NCBI GenBank assembly: GCA_031763025.1 | Contig: JASSKH010000021.1 | Location: 9,543,358-9,607,357, forward strand | Length of the DNA stretch: 64,000 bases | Reading direction: 5' to 3' | Source of the DNA: Macrocystis pyrifera | Taxonomy: Eukaryota > Sar > Phaeophyceae > Laminariales > Laminariaceae | Notes under the pieces: generated by a model | Databases searched by the model: none | The model's input: only the letters and a program-made list of their open reading frames with translations | Told to the model about the DNA's origin: nothing | Program-made: the position numbers and the translations under genes | Shown: positions 44,526 through 56,031 of the stretch, in pieces | Position numbering within the stretch: the stretch's first letter is position 1 | How the letters are laid out: each line of letters starts with the position of its first letter

Positions 44526-44630
44526 TTACGCCGGACCATAGTAAATAGGACCAAATATTGTTGGTGAAAATAGCGAAATATTTGGCTTTTTGTGTGTACC
44601 GTAGGTCCTATTTAATATGGTCCTCCGTAA
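44526..44630. mobile_element. TA-flanked MITE, copy 6 (TTACGGGGG family)
   Basis: A 105-bp copy: left end TTACGCCGGACCATAGTAAA, right end TTTAATATGGTCCTCCGTAA with TA at 44631-44632. The left flank is TT. The centre carries GGACCAAATATTGTTGGTGA, shared with copies 4 and 5. It lies some 360 bp upstream of the first exon I can recognise in the next gene. Confidence 0.8.
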
Positions 44631-44927
44631 TACTATACATCACAAGTGCCCGCAGAGCTTGTTTCGCGCCCGCCGAAACGGAGCACCGCTCGCAACAAAC
44701 CTTATGCTGCAAGCCGCACGTGGTGCGCCTTCACCAATAGTTGTTTCAGTAAAGCTGTTATTCAGACCCGAACGTTGCGCCGCCGCAAAACAAGACAACA
44801 AGAAATGTGCGCCGTGTGCCAACCAGTACCAAGACATTATGACCGGAGAATAGGTAGAATGGTGAAACCAAATATTGCCGTATATTTTACCCGCGAATGA
44901 GGTGAGGTTCGCGAGCAGCAACTATAA

Positions 44928-44950
44928 CCCCCCCCCCCCCCCCCCCCCCC
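44928..44950 (+). repeat. Run of 23 cytosines
   Basis: An uninterrupted C-run, 42 bases upstream of a splice acceptor (44991-44992). It lies in the presumed intron before the first recognised exon and is likely to vary in length. Confidence 0.9.
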
Positions 44951-44992
44951 GGTTTTTGTTGATGCTCCTGTATGTGCTTATATTTTCAACAG

Positions 44993-45133
44993 GCATTTCC
45001 GGTGATGAACGGCTGCTACGCAGAAGAGGAGGTCCCGCCGAATGGAGGCGGAAACCGATTGGAAGTAATTCGGTACAGCCTTTCCGACCGAACGGCAAGC
45101 TTCGACGTTGGCTCGTATAATCCCTACTTTGGG
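44993..45133 (+). CDS. Mosaic protein, exon a
   Basis: Acceptor TTTTCAACAG precedes 44993 and donor GTAAGT follows 45133. The 47 codons (phase 0 to phase 0) read AFPVMNGCYAEEEVPPNGGG, then NRLEVIRYSLSDRTASFDVG, SYNPYFG. An earlier exon with the start codon and signal peptide must lie upstream. Confidence 0.68.
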
Positions 45134-48100
45134 GTAAGTGGGCGCATGTACGGTTTCTAGTTTCGCCGCGCACATAGCGGCCCCGCGACCGAAAATATAG
45201 TGTTTAGCTGCCAAGGGATCATTCAAGATGATAATGGCAAAGTTAGCCTGATTGAATGACCCGCCGCAATCGGAGGCACACCTCGGGACGGGTCGCCCTG
45301 CAACAGTGCTTACCCTCGCATTTTTGTTCTTTGTTTGCCATCTTCTTTAGCATGGTGTTACCTACCTGGTAGTACTTAATCGTTTCCATGGCTCCTTTGC
45401 TAAAGAGCTCTGTACCGCACCGAAACCATGAACCTCTGCGTAGTATGCAATGTTAATCCCTGAGCAACCCCGTGCACCTGGAACACCACGAGACCGTAGC
45501 CAGGGCGCTATCTGTACTCAATTGACGTTGGGTGGCTGCTCAGATGAGGAGCCCGGCCAGTCAGAAATAGTATTTGTCGAAACGCGTTGTATCTCTGTCT
45601 TAGGGCGCCTCCTTTCACACTCTTTGCAGATTGTTATGTTCCTACTATCTCTTGGTGGTCGGGCTTGACATATATTCGCTTCTTGTGTTCCGCTTCTACT
45701 CTCCACTCTTCTTGATTGGACTTGGCTGCCTGTTTTCGCCTTGCAGTACAAGTGGCTCGCTATTTTTCACGCTGGCGGCACCGTTGCTGGCGACTCGAGG
45801 GTAGCCTGCCAGACCAACGAGGAAATTGGGGATCTTACACCCGCGGACCCGATGTTCACTTGGGAATGCGAGTAAAGCGTGATATCGTTCGTTTGTGTTT
45901 CGATGAATCCGGGCCATTGTCTGACACGTCGTTAGAGACTAACGTAACTTCAGCTTAAGGTGGCGGTCAGGACTAGGGAGTCCTGAAATGTTTCACGTAC
46001 CGATATCCGCTGAATCCGAGTTTCTCTTGGGCAGTGTGGAGTCCAGTGTGGGCCCGTAAGGTTCGGGCTCTGTCGTTTTTCGCGTCACCCAGGCACGCTG
46101 GCAATGGCTGGCCTGCGACCACTAAAAGTACTGTAAACCAGCGTTGCCTTTTGCGACGATCGTTGTCATCTTCACACTCATATCGTCATCGTTGTTGCCA
46201 TGAGTGTTGTCCCTGCCCTCTCAGATCAATTCTGAACAGACAGGCAGCTGTTAGATTTAAGAAATGCATTGCGCTTGTTCGTCAAGGAGTTTCCAAGATA
46301 CTTCGTGCTTAGCGCTTGCTGCTGACTGTACTTACTGTCCAACTATTAGTTAATTAATTTCAGACTCGAATTTCGGACTCGAAATGTTCTTGAGGGGCGC
46401 TGTTTAAGGGGGGCTGGTATCGACCGTTATTTGATAGATTTTTCTTGTAGAGTCCCATGCCCACAGTACCACGCTGTGGGTGCTTTGTTGCACATAATAT
46501 TGTCAGCCAAGTGTCTTGTAATAGTTTCGGGGTGGTTGTGTTACGCATGCTCAAGCCTAGTCTTCGAAGTCGCTGGAAACTAGCTCATCAGGTAGACCTA
46601 CTGTGCGAAATACTCTCGGTGCTAGAGATTTTGTGTTTGGGTAGGGCTTTATAGCCTACACGTTGATATTATATGCTGCTGCGGCGGCCACTGACCTTAC
46701 CTATACTGCTTCCTCTCCTCAAATACCAATAACGCCTCCACCAGGTGACCTCGATGGAGACGATACTTACGAAACGCCGATCGCAACGGACGCCATGCTG
46801 TCCATATCGTGCGGCTGCGACAGCGACAGCGGAGAGACAGAACCATCTCCTTCACCCGTATCCCTTACGAATAGTCCCGTCATCACCGCCTCTACAGGAA
46901 CGCCTATTTCAACCTCCGCCCCTGCATCCATCACGCTTAGCCCAACTGTCGTCGCCGCTACCGGGACGCCTTTTGCTACCACTGCTCCCGAATCCGTCAC
47001 GCCTAGCCCGATCGTCCCGTCCACTACCAGGACGCCTTTTAGTACAACTTCTCCCGCATCGTATACGCCTAGTCCAACCACCACCGTCGCTACAAGGACG
47101 CCGAGCACCACCACAACCCCTGCACCCATCACGCCTAGTCGAGGCGTAACCCTCGCTCCCGTTGCGCCTGGCACTGACGATACCGCCGCCGCTGCCGCCA
47201 CACCGGTGCCCATGGCTACGTTGGCGCCCACGGCTGCAGCTACTGTGCCAGGTTCTGTCGGTGAGCGAGGTGATTCCCCAAACGTCGTTGATTCCGACCC
47301 CTTTGTCATATCTACAAGATCTAGAAACGATATTTATCCAATCTTAGCGGCCGAAGGTTTGAGGTGTTCTGAATTTATTTTTATACTTCTAGCGTCGTTT
47401 TCACTCACAGTTTCAAGAGGGATAACGTCGTTCTGTTCGTAAAAAATTGTACCGGTGTGACTTTCTAGGGTAAAGGCAGCACCTCCGTCTACGGAGGCTT
47501 CTCACTTGAGACCCTATGTGTCTCTCCCAAAAACCTACTTTGAGATGGACAACGGACGCTTAATTCCCGCCTATCGTGCATAGTTTTCAAGCATTATCAT
47601 AAACTAAAACGATATTCACAACATCTCATACAGCAATCTTTCAGTTGAAGATTCTCGTCGAACACACTAAACGCTAAGCCAATAGCTGCTACCGCTATCG
47701 CAGCACTCGTTGACTGTCCTTTGCAGACAGTCCCGTTTTCGTTTCGTGTATGGTTGTGGTGTACATTTAAACCGAGTATCTTGGGTGACAACGTCACGTT
47801 GCTCTGTTTCAACTTGCTTCATGCAACCATCGACTTTAGCGTTCGCTGTCGTGGGGTACCGAGCTCCCGAAACAGCTGTACCACCGTAGCGAACCGGTCT
47901 AAGTGTCTTACTCTGTCTGAACTAACCTGATCTCGTAACCGAATAACAGCCCGGAGTGTCATCTACGAATCGTGTCAGCCGAAATGGCTGTATAAACACA
48001 GCGCTTATCAGCATCGCCATGTGAATATCCGAGTGTCTCTCCCGCATTTAACAGGCCTAAATGTGCTTCCTGTTCAAGTATATTCCCGTTGCTCCGTTAC

Positions 48101-49898
48101 TTTACGTGCGTCCCTCTGTTGGGCTTGTTTGAGTTTCCAGCCCAACAGGTCGATCCTGCTTTGGACTCCGTCTGCAGCAACGGTCTTGTAGGCATTGAGG
48201 CAGATGAGGTCTGCTGCGAGTTGTCCTGCGGCGTCTGCGGTGGCGTAGGTTGCGGTAACGTGCCCGGCCTTACAGGCGACCAGTGCTGCGTTGCCACCAT
48301 CGAGGCGACTGGGGACCTTTGCTCCATGACCGGCGCTGCTCCCTGCCGCGTGGACCCTCCTGGTGAGTGCTTGGTTTGTTTTTCAAGCGCTCAGAACGCT
48401 AACCATTTATAGGGAGACGGGCTCTATTGTAGCAGCAGCTCCACAACATTCTGAAGACCCCTTCTTGAGGAGCTCTCTACGTCATACAGACGATGTAAGA
48501 ATATACCACCAAGATAGACTATTCTATTGTATCCTGTAGGCATACATCAAAATCTATGGTATTCCATTAATGGCACTCCAAAGATGTTTGGTAATTTCCT
48601 CAGTTAAAAAGCTCCGTCCGTCAGGAATGTTATGGGCGAAGGATTCCAGTCTCTATCATTACAGCCGTCGGGACTGCAACTGAGTTGAACGGAGAGAGTT
48701 GTACGCGTTTAGGATAAATATACATTTAACTCGTGCCTTTTAGAGCCCCCATTTTTAACAATCCATATCCCTCAAAGCAGGGAACCGTATCTTCAGGAAG
48801 ATTCCGTTCGTATACAGTCCAAGTGCATGCATGCATCACATTTGTATCGCCATTGTCAATACACATTCGACCTCTTACCCCCCTGTGTTCATCGGGTTTT
48901 CTTACCTTTTGGGCGGTTTGCGTTAATACATTGTTGCGCTACGGTAGGGAGGTTGCTTGTTTGAGTCTAATAATTTACAGCCGACCAGAGTAAGGCCGAG
49001 TCACTACCATTTTTTTTCGCAGTAGTTAAGTTTTCGACATCTTGTTTTTCGCGATATGCACCGCCATGAGTCTGTTTGTTGCTCTGCGACAATTAGCCGC
49101 CAAACGGCCAAGTCGGAGTGAGGTACACAGAGCCACGCACCTGAGTGGCGTATTCGCGGTGGTGAAAATGGAAGTAATCCCCGTGTCTAGAACCAGTCCG
49201 TTCACTCTGCATATTCAACTTCTCCAGTGTGTTAGGAAAACTTATTTTATATACATCGTACTTCGATAACGTTTTTGCTCGCAGAGGTCAACCCATCCAC
49301 CTGCCCCAACGGTCTCCCGGGAGTTGCGGACGGCGACGCCTGCTGTGCGGAGGCTTGTAACGGTTGCGGCGGTGTTAACTGCGGCATTATCGCCGGCACG
49401 AACGGGGCCACCGACTGCTGCTCAGGCGTAATCCTCGCTTCAGGCGTGCTCTGCGACGACAGCGCCGCCGCCCCCTGCATCATGACCTACGACGACGGCA
49501 GCAGCTATCAGGGCGCCTCCGGTGCCGGCTCCGGCAGTGAATCCATCATCTCCATGGCCCCGACTCCCGCCGATTATACTGCCCCACCGACTGCGGTCGA
49601 CGGCGCCCGTGGGGGGTTCTTCGGAAGCGTGGCCCCTACCGGCGCCTCAACCATCTCCTTCACAACAGCGACCCTTTCTCCGACTGATGCTGCTTCCACT
49701 TTGTCCCCTGGGGGTTTGCTTACGACGTCCCCGGAAAGCGCGGCGACGACGAAGGCACCCGTGCCGGTTGAGCGGGGCAGCGATACGAGCGGTGCCGGCG
49801 GCCCGTATTCGACAGCTTTATCTGGTGCTGGTTTCGTTGCCACGCTTGCCGCGATGGTTAGTGGCGTGTTCGCGGTTCTCGTGGCGGTACGCACCTAA
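44993..49898 (+). CDS. Surface/secreted mosaic protein with stalk and two Cys-rich modules (gene span)
   Basis: Six exons can be placed: 44993-45133, 45747-45871, 46364-46416, 46745-47260, 48141-48362 and 49285-49898. Splice phases agree throughout: 0, 2, 1, 1, 1. The product starts (as far as seen) with NGCYAEEEVPPNGGG and YKWLAIFHAGGT, followed by a Ser/Thr/Pro stalk of about 170 residues. Two related cysteine modules with CC, CGxCGG and a second CC come next, then a second Thr/Ser/Pro stretch and a hydrophobic tail (GFVATLAAMVSGVFAVLVAV). A signal peptide is expected but the 5' exon was not found. Tail, stalk and disulfide-type modules suggest an extracellular protein held by a lipid anchor or membrane helix, possibly in the cell wall. 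No frame damage is seen. I know the module as common in brown algae; its ligand is unknown. Confidence 0.68.
45747..45871 (+). CDS. Mosaic protein, exon b
   Basis: Acceptor GCCTTGCAG precedes it and GTAAAG follows. In the frame expected from exon a it reads YKWLAIFHAGGTVAGDSRVA, then CQTNEEIGDLTPADPMFTWE C, ending in phase 2. Without the splice the frame stops at the TAA formed by GAGTAA, which supports the intron. Confidence 0.65.
46364..46416 (+). CDS. Mosaic protein, exon c (short)
   Basis: Acceptor TTAATTTCAG precedes it and G followed by GTATCG ends it. The 53 bases turn phase 2 into phase 1 and read E-LEFRTRNVLEGRCLRGA-G. This is the only small exon found that joins exon b to exon d without a stop; it rests mainly on phase, so it is less certain. 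Confidence 0.42.
46745..47260 (+). CDS. Mosaic protein, exon d (Ser/Thr/Pro stalk)
   Basis: A pyrimidine-rich acceptor ending CCTCCACCAG precedes the exon and the donor is GTGAGC. The 172 codons start G-DLDGDDTYETPIATDAML and continue as a mucin-like stalk with repeating units such as TPSPTTTVATRTPSTTTTPA; units of about 22-23 residues (Ala/Ser-Thr-x-Thr-P-x-P) recur four or five times. Such stalks are usually heavily O-glycosylated. Phase 1 at both ends. Confidence 0.68.
48141..48362 (+). CDS. Mosaic protein, exon e (Cys module 1)
   Basis: The acceptor is GAGTTTCCAG and the donor GTGAGT. In phase 1 it reads A-QQVDPALDSVCSNGLVG, EADEVCCELSCGVCGGVGCG, NVPGLTGDQCCVATIEATGD and LCSMTGAAPCRVDPP. 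Ten cysteines in the pattern C...CC...CxxCGG..C...CC...C...C. Symmetrical phase 1-1, so the module can be added or lost without changing frame. Confidence 0.78.
49285..49898 (+). CDS. Mosaic protein, last exon (Cys module 2, stalk, hydrophobic tail)
   Basis: The acceptor is TTTTTGCTCGCAG. With the G of exon e the junction codon is GAG, giving E-VNPSTCPNGLPGVADGD, then ACCAEACNGCGGVNCGII, TDCCSGVILASGVLCDD and AAPCIM, a second copy of the module. A Thr/Ser/Pro-rich stretch follows (ISFTTATLSPTDAASTLSPG) and a C-terminal hydrophobic run ending VRT-stop at 49898. The tail is compatible with a GPI-anchor signal. Confidence 0.8.
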
Positions 49899-50720
49899 TC
49901 GAGAGAGACAACGCTGAACTGCAGCGGCATGTACCGCTCCTACCGTGATTACGGCGATGTCGAGTGTTTGTGTTTGTAAGTGTTTGTTTTACGTAGTGTT
50001 TGTTCCGTGTGGTTGTGGTGTGTCCGATTTGTTGTTGTGCAGTTTGGTGCCGTGAGCGGGTGCGTTGTAGTCAGGGCACACATTCTTCCCTTGAATAGGA
50101 ACATTGGCCTTGAATCGACCGAACTAGGTTTTCCCGTGACGTCCTCAGATGCCATCAGCTGAATAAATACTTCCATCGTAGTTCTTCGGGTCCTCCCTTA
50201 CATTGCCGTATTGTATGCTCTCTCGGTTCCACACTCTGCATGACGTACGTATAGTATTTAACGGGGCATCGGACAAAACCAAATCCGTTCTTGTGGTCGT
50301 AACATCCCCATCGACCGCACGGTCGCACTGCCCGATATTTTGTGCCCAAGGTGCGTGGAGGCTGCCAGTGCATTCATAGTTGTTTGTTTTTTTCGATTTA
50401 AGGTGTCGGTCAAGCGCATGGAAAACGAGGCACGAGCTTGGGGCGATTTACACCTCGAAGTTTTTTATGGATATCATTGTTTGCTTGAAGAAATGCTGCC
50501 GGTGTCGATCCCACGAAGACGATAAGGTTGTCCAGTTTGTTCAGGCATAGGCAATGTTTTGTGGGAAAACGAGCTTATGTAGCTCATTATACTACGGCTC
50601 TTACTAGTAACCACACTTGGAGAAGACGGTAGGTTGAAACACCTAGTTCTTTCAGTTCTAATTTAGTGAACGTTCTGGATCATCGTGCACATGTTGTAGC
50701 AGTACGTGGTTCAGGACGAA
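49899..50720. other. 3' flank, nothing recognised
   Basis: Probably holds the 3' untranslated region of the mosaic-protein gene; a T/G-rich tract lies at 49965-50050. No clear polyadenylation signal was picked out with confidence. Confidence 0.4.
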
Positions 50721-51535
50721 TATACACAGGGGAAGAGTAGGTGGTAGGTTTGGACAAGCTAGGAAGGGAAACACACCCCACCGTTTTCATCCCGTCTACC
50801 TCGTCCTACTGTACGAGCAATTGTGTTTTAATCGTTGTGTTGAGCTACCCTTGTGGCCGATCGCCCCCCGTCAAGCGTAGAAAACAGTACATAATTCACA
50901 AGTTTTACAAACCGTGTCTATTTGGCTAGTCGTGAGCCTAACAGCGCCCATTCTTGCATCTTTCCGCGATCAAAAGATTGGGCAGCCCTATTAGATTACA
51001 AGGCCCAGTGCACGGCGTCGTGCGCACCGGGAACCCTCAAGGGCTCAGAACTGCGTCCGCAAGTAACATGACATATGATCAGTAGAAAATCAGCGTGAAT
51101 GTGTACAGCCCGACACAGCTCTGTTCCGTATACACAGGGGAAGAGTAGGTGGTAGGTTTGGACAAGCTAGGAAGGGAAACACACCCCACCGTTTTCCTCC
51201 CGTCTACCTCGTCCTACTGTACGAGCAATTGTGTTTTAATCGTTGTTTTGAGCTAACCTTGTGGCTGATCGCCCCCCGTCAAGCGTAGAAAACAGTACAC
51301 AATTCACAAGTTTTACAAAGCGTGTCTATTTGGCTAGTCGTGAGCCTAACAGCGTCCATTCTTGCATCTTTCCGCGATCAAAAGATTGGGTAGACCTACT
51401 AGATTACAAGGCCCAGTGCACGGCGTCGTGCGCACCGGGAACCCTCAAGGCCTCAGAGCTGCGTTCGAAAGTAACATGACATGAACCGTAGACGATCAGC
51501 GTGAGTGTTTACAGCCCGACACAGCTCTGTTCCGT
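50721..51535 (+). repeat. Tandem duplication, two copies of about 408 bp
   Basis: Unit 1 starts TATACACAGGGGAAGAGTAG at 50721 and unit 2 with the same bases at 51129. Both run through TGTGTTTTAATCGTTGT, CAAAAGATTGGG and CCGACACAGCTCTGTTCCG, and they differ at only a small number of positions (for instance CATCCCG/CCTCCCG, GGCAGCC/GGTAGAC). The high identity points to a recent event. No conserved coding frame was recognised in either unit. Confidence 0.9.
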
Positions 51536-51864
51536 GGGTCCAGCGCCCTCCTCGTACAACTTCGGGCGCGTGACTCTGAACGTCCTAATGCGGACGCGTG
51601 TGCAATCAGTTTTGTACGTTATGAACCTGGCAGCTTTTAGTGCCGAGTGGTCACCATGGAGAACGGATAGCTCCACCACAACCTTGAGTGTAAAAACGTC
51701 CGGTTTTCACGGGCGGGATCGTGCACAAAATTCCACACACAAATAAGCAAGAATTGCGTCAGTCGTTGCCTTCCCAGCGAATCTATGTTCGACGTTGGGT
51801 TTGAAGGCAAGCCTCAGCTATCATCTACCTAAACAGGTCAAAAAGTAGAAATCAAGTGTTCGAT
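51536..51864. other. No recognised gene
   Basis: Nothing recognised. Confidence 0.4.
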
Positions 51865-52110
51865 AGCCGACGCGTTCTACGAGAGAGGTATCGCATTAGG
51901 AGACAAACATTTCTAAGCCACCACGGCGTCCTTACCGGGCGACAATTGAAGGATGGGTACCTTAATCGTTCTCTACATCGTTGGTAACAATGCGTACGTA
52001 GACGTATGAGAGGCGTGTAGCATTCGTCGTCTTCAGATATTTGTCCTCCGTCGAAATTCCGCATTATACCTCGGAGGGAGATAAGAGCCTCAGAGATATC
52101 AGGGGAGAGC
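51865..52110 (+). repeat. Dispersed repeat R, copy 1
   Basis: About 245 bases resemble 56032-56275 in the same orientation. Shared blocks include GTTCTACGA-AGAGG, GCCACCAC-GCGTCCTTACCG, TTGAAGGATGGGTACC, CTCTACATCGTT and GAGGCGTGTAGCATC. Plus-strand readings hint at short peptide pieces (AFYERG, LLSHHGVLTGR-like) as in the N-terminal region of some integrase-like proteins, but the match is too weak to name. Damaged and probably part of an old mobile element. Confidence 0.55.
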
Positions 52111-53092
52111 GGCTATCGCAGAACCCCTCAGCCGATTGCGCTATATACTGGGCGAGTACGTCGTCGGCGTATTTCGGTAGCACGTTGACCGTGAGATGTA
52201 AAAACGTAAAATAGATTTTTGGTTGAAGGAACAGCCATGACACCACTGCGAACAAGGCAATAAACGTTCAGTCCCCCTGCCGGAAGTTTTACCTCATAGT
52301 CACATTTTGCCGCATGTTTGCGGCCCGCAGCCTCTGTGGTGTGCTATATCTAGTCCGGGCGATAAAAACCCACCGAACGCCTAACAACGTGCATGCAAGA
52401 CTCCACCTTGAGTTCGTTTGATGTTTGCAATCCTTGAGCGTTCTAGGCTGCTTGACCTGCTGTTCAGCTTCGTTTGTGAAACAGACGTATCGTGCACTAC
52501 CACCCAGAGCCTCCCTGATTCCTCACAACGTGTTGGGTCAGCCAGTTGTCCTCAACGCCGCACACCGTACAGTGGATACGGTCTGAATACCCCTAGCGAA
52601 ATTTGAGCACATACAATTTTGTTGCCGTCGGCGATGCGTATGATTCGTCTGTGACGATATGAGGCTTTGACTCGATACCTCAGGCTTGCATATCACGGTC
52701 GCCGGGCATATTTCAACTTGCAAGGACCACGGATCTCCTAGTCAGAAACAAAGTACATCATAGAAGCGTAGACGTAGGGTGAAGTAGGAACGATGCGCTT
52801 CGGGGCTCGCCCATATATATTAATCTCCCCACACGAAGACGCCATTGGGAATGCTGTTGACCGACCCCGACTACGAGTGCGTGAGTCCGGCGGGCCACCT
52901 GACGAATCTCAGAGGCGTTTCAACCACACGCCCATGCCGACACTCTGATAAGATGGGCCTTAATGTTCCGTACGTCCTGCATATTGCGAGCCACCGGGGT
53001 CATGGAACAAATGCACAGGGACGTCGACGACGGGACGGATGTTTGTGATGTGAGCCTCACCACGGAGAGGCCAGGGTCCTCGTAATTAGGAA
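52111..53092. other. No recognised gene
   Basis: A plus-strand frame at 52845-53048 (TDPDYECVSPAGHL) is protein-like but unassigned. Nothing else recognised. Confidence 0.35.
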
Positions 53093-53880
53093 CTACGTTA
53101 CGAAGAACGGTATTCGCCGCAGCCGACGACTCGTAGTAGAGCTTTCATGGATATCGTTGCCGGGAAATACCGCTTCGAAGGATGGTACTGGTACATAGCT
53201 GCCAAACTCACCGCTACCAGGATCTACTACGGTGATATACGAGTACGGAGTCATACCACTCCTTCTTTGATAGTAAACCTGTAAAGCTTACACCTCCGTA
53301 ATCGCGAACGACCTCCAACTTCAGGTACGTGAGTGTTCACTATTTTCGTTTTCGAAATCGTTTCGTCCAGCAGAACAAGGTCTACTCCGATGAACCATAG
53401 CCGATCGATTTCGGTTCTTGTGTAGATGACGAGTTGATTAAACAATATCACTTCGGCTGCGCTGCTATTGATTGCACAGCAAGAAAATTTGCGTAGAACC
53501 AAAAACTGAGGCGGTCCTTCGAATCGATGGCGAATACTTCGCTGCTGCCGTGTGCTGGAGGGGGAAAAACAATATGCGGAGGTGTAAGCGATTTTAACGT
53601 TAATCGCAGTCACTCCAACTCGTCGAGGGCAATCAAGATTTTCAACGGTACCAGCCCCGAACGGTTGAGGGATTGAAAGAAAATGGCTTCCCATCTTCTG
53701 AACATATCTAGGGTCGTAAGTACTCCACCTACTGGAAGGCCATCCCAGGCTGACCATCATCACCAATACGGGTATTTGGAGGTACACGAGAACGAGTACG
53801 ACTGCCCCAACCAGAATATTGTTTTCATTCCCTAGTTGACCCCCGACCTGATAGGCGGCTCTGCTGGTGACCAGAAACAT
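53093..53880 (-). CDS. Hypothetical protein, two overlapping frames
   Basis: A minus-strand frame of 209 codons (53880-53251) carries a hydrophobic stretch near the start (GAVVLVLVYLQIPVLVMMVS) followed by STYDPRYVQKMGSHFLSIPQ, and later YTRTEIDRLWFIGVDLVLLD and KTKIVNTHVPEVGG. A second frame (53254-53093) reads MTPYSYITVVDPGSGEFGSY, VPVPSFEAVFPGNDIHESS. Both have good protein texture and abut, so they may be parts of one gene joined by an intron or split by a frame change. I do not recognise the family. Confidence 0.38.
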
Positions 53881-56031
53881 GCGGGGTCAACGCGAAGCCC
53901 AACGCAATGGAAACAAAACTCGCAATAGAGTTTGAGTCGATTAGTGAAGGTTTTCGAAAACACGATCCGCGCCGCACAGGAGCACTCGGTACTACGACGA
54001 TGTCCCCTGTGCAAGACCCAGGCGGCTGCGGAAAGGATTTCCCGCGATCGCAGGACCCACCAGGAACTAAATTTGAGACACATCAGCCCCCCCACGGACA
54101 GGTCGCTACCTTCACCCACGTCGTTCCCCACTGTCTGACGGAGGAGTACCGAGAGATCAAGGAGAGGGCCTGGAAAGGCACAGACTTCGATCTCCCAAAC
54201 AATCCACCTTTAATACGCCACCCCTATCTGACAGTGGTTTTCCAGACCAGCATGGGATTACGGCTTGCAATACCACGGGGATGACGCCAGTCTCAGCTTC
54301 ACCTGTTTTCTACTCTTTTTCGACAAGGTGGGGGTATTTAAGAGACGTTGCACAGTGCCCACCGAGGCCGACCAGAAACGCAACACGCCACCGGGCAATA
54401 TCGCTGAAGCCACGGAAACCACTGAGCATACCTGGAGCACGGTGACTAGGACGACGAAGCAGATCGATGCCGAGCACTGCGCGTAAGGACTGCCGCGCTT
54501 GCACACGAGTAGAGCCCACACAGCGGCTGCCGTAGATCCCCCGACCCGCCCTGATAACGCCAAACATATGCTGGCTGGTCGTTTCGACTTCGGCAACCTG
54601 TTTCAAGTTTAGGTCGTGATATTTCTACACGGACCGTCAGAATCATCACTAGCTACGGGTCGTCATATTTATCCGGAGTCGCGGAAAGAGGTTTCACGCG
54701 ATCGCTGCAATCACAAGGGGCGTGAAATTGCTGTAATTCAAAATCGAGAAATCACTACAACTCTGTTCTACAGAACCGTGGGAGCACTCGGAATCACCGC
54801 GCGAACAATAGGAACATGGGGCCTCCGACGTGTTTGTTCGGGATGGGGGCACATAATCGTTCGTATATTGAGCTTTCTTGGAGAGAACGGGTCTGGAAAC
54901 GCGGCATGACATTAACTCGTTTGAGCTGCTGGATCATTGCTTCTAGGGTCTGTGAATAATACACGTTTCAGAACGGCTTGCACGCAACTCCTGGAGTCGA
55001 TGGACGTCGTCAACGTTCCGGGCTGAGCTGGACCGTCACGCCTGGACCGGCCGAACATCTTCGCCGTTTGGGTCCAGGCGAGCACCAGGAAAGTGTTGGG
55101 TGGCGCCGCGCGCTTTGTTCGTACGGGGAGGGGGGAAATATATGTGGTACGCTGTTGTTAGCAGTCTCCGTAAGTTAATATCGTCAGTTCTCGGTTCCTA
55201 TAGACCGTGTTTTTTTAGAGCTGCAGTTGAGAGTGGTTTTGCAGCAATACAACACACTCATACCACGTAGACCTGAAGTGGATAATGTCATTTCTTTGTA
55301 AGCAGATGATATAGATACTGCAACGACATAAGCTCGGCGCAGTCCCTACCACGACGCCCGGGTATTTTGTGGGAAAGGAATTGAGTGTGCCATCACGGGC
55401 GAAAGAACGAGCTGCGGTCAATCGTGAAACAAAGCCCCCGGTATGGCAGTCGCGCGCAGCAGACATACAAGTGATGACAATGTGCCAAGTAAAGAACCAC
55501 CACTTCCTAGAATGGACATTTTTCGGGTGCCGTGTACCGTGTTGAATTCCCTCCATGGCAAACGTGAACAGTTTCGGGTCAAACTAGTTTCTCCCTGGGG
55601 CACCTCTACGGCGACGGATGCGTCGACGAGCGGGCCGGAGACTAGTTTACGCATTGAAGGCATTCGAATCGGTTCAAGCATGCAGAATTCTCAAGAGGAT
55701 GCAACGCGCAAGCGTCTCTCCTACCAATCTGACAGTACTTGGTTCCTCATCACACATTTTCTAACTCGGCATTTTCTGGCCGGTTTGAGCCTTTCAGGTT
55801 AACAACCACCAGCCAATGTGATAGTTGTGCCAGTTTAAGAGCGTATATATATATATATTCACTCATCATGGGGCACAGAAATGGCCGGGTTAAGCACAAC
55901 AAAAATTTTGAAGTGACGTTTTAGGTGAGATGGTAAGAACCTTACGTGAGGATGGTGGCTCATAAAATAAGCCACCAGCCCCACATACCGTGGCATTGCT
56001 CTCACATGGCCTTTATCCTCTTTGCCATGTC
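53881..56031. other. Unassigned, overlapping open frames
   Basis: Several frames of 90-125 codons overlap on both strands at 53.9-54.9 and 55.4-55.8 kb. GAGCACTCGG and TTTCxCGCGATCGC motifs occur at both 53.98-54.05 and 54.69-54.79 kb, hinting at an old local duplication. No domain was recognised. Confidence 0.35.

Noticed and set aside
46767-47309. 180-codon minus-strand frame over the stalk exon
   Set aside because: Mirror of the Ser/Thr/Pro stalk; its Val/Gly/Ala repetition is what the repeated plus-strand codons give in reverse.
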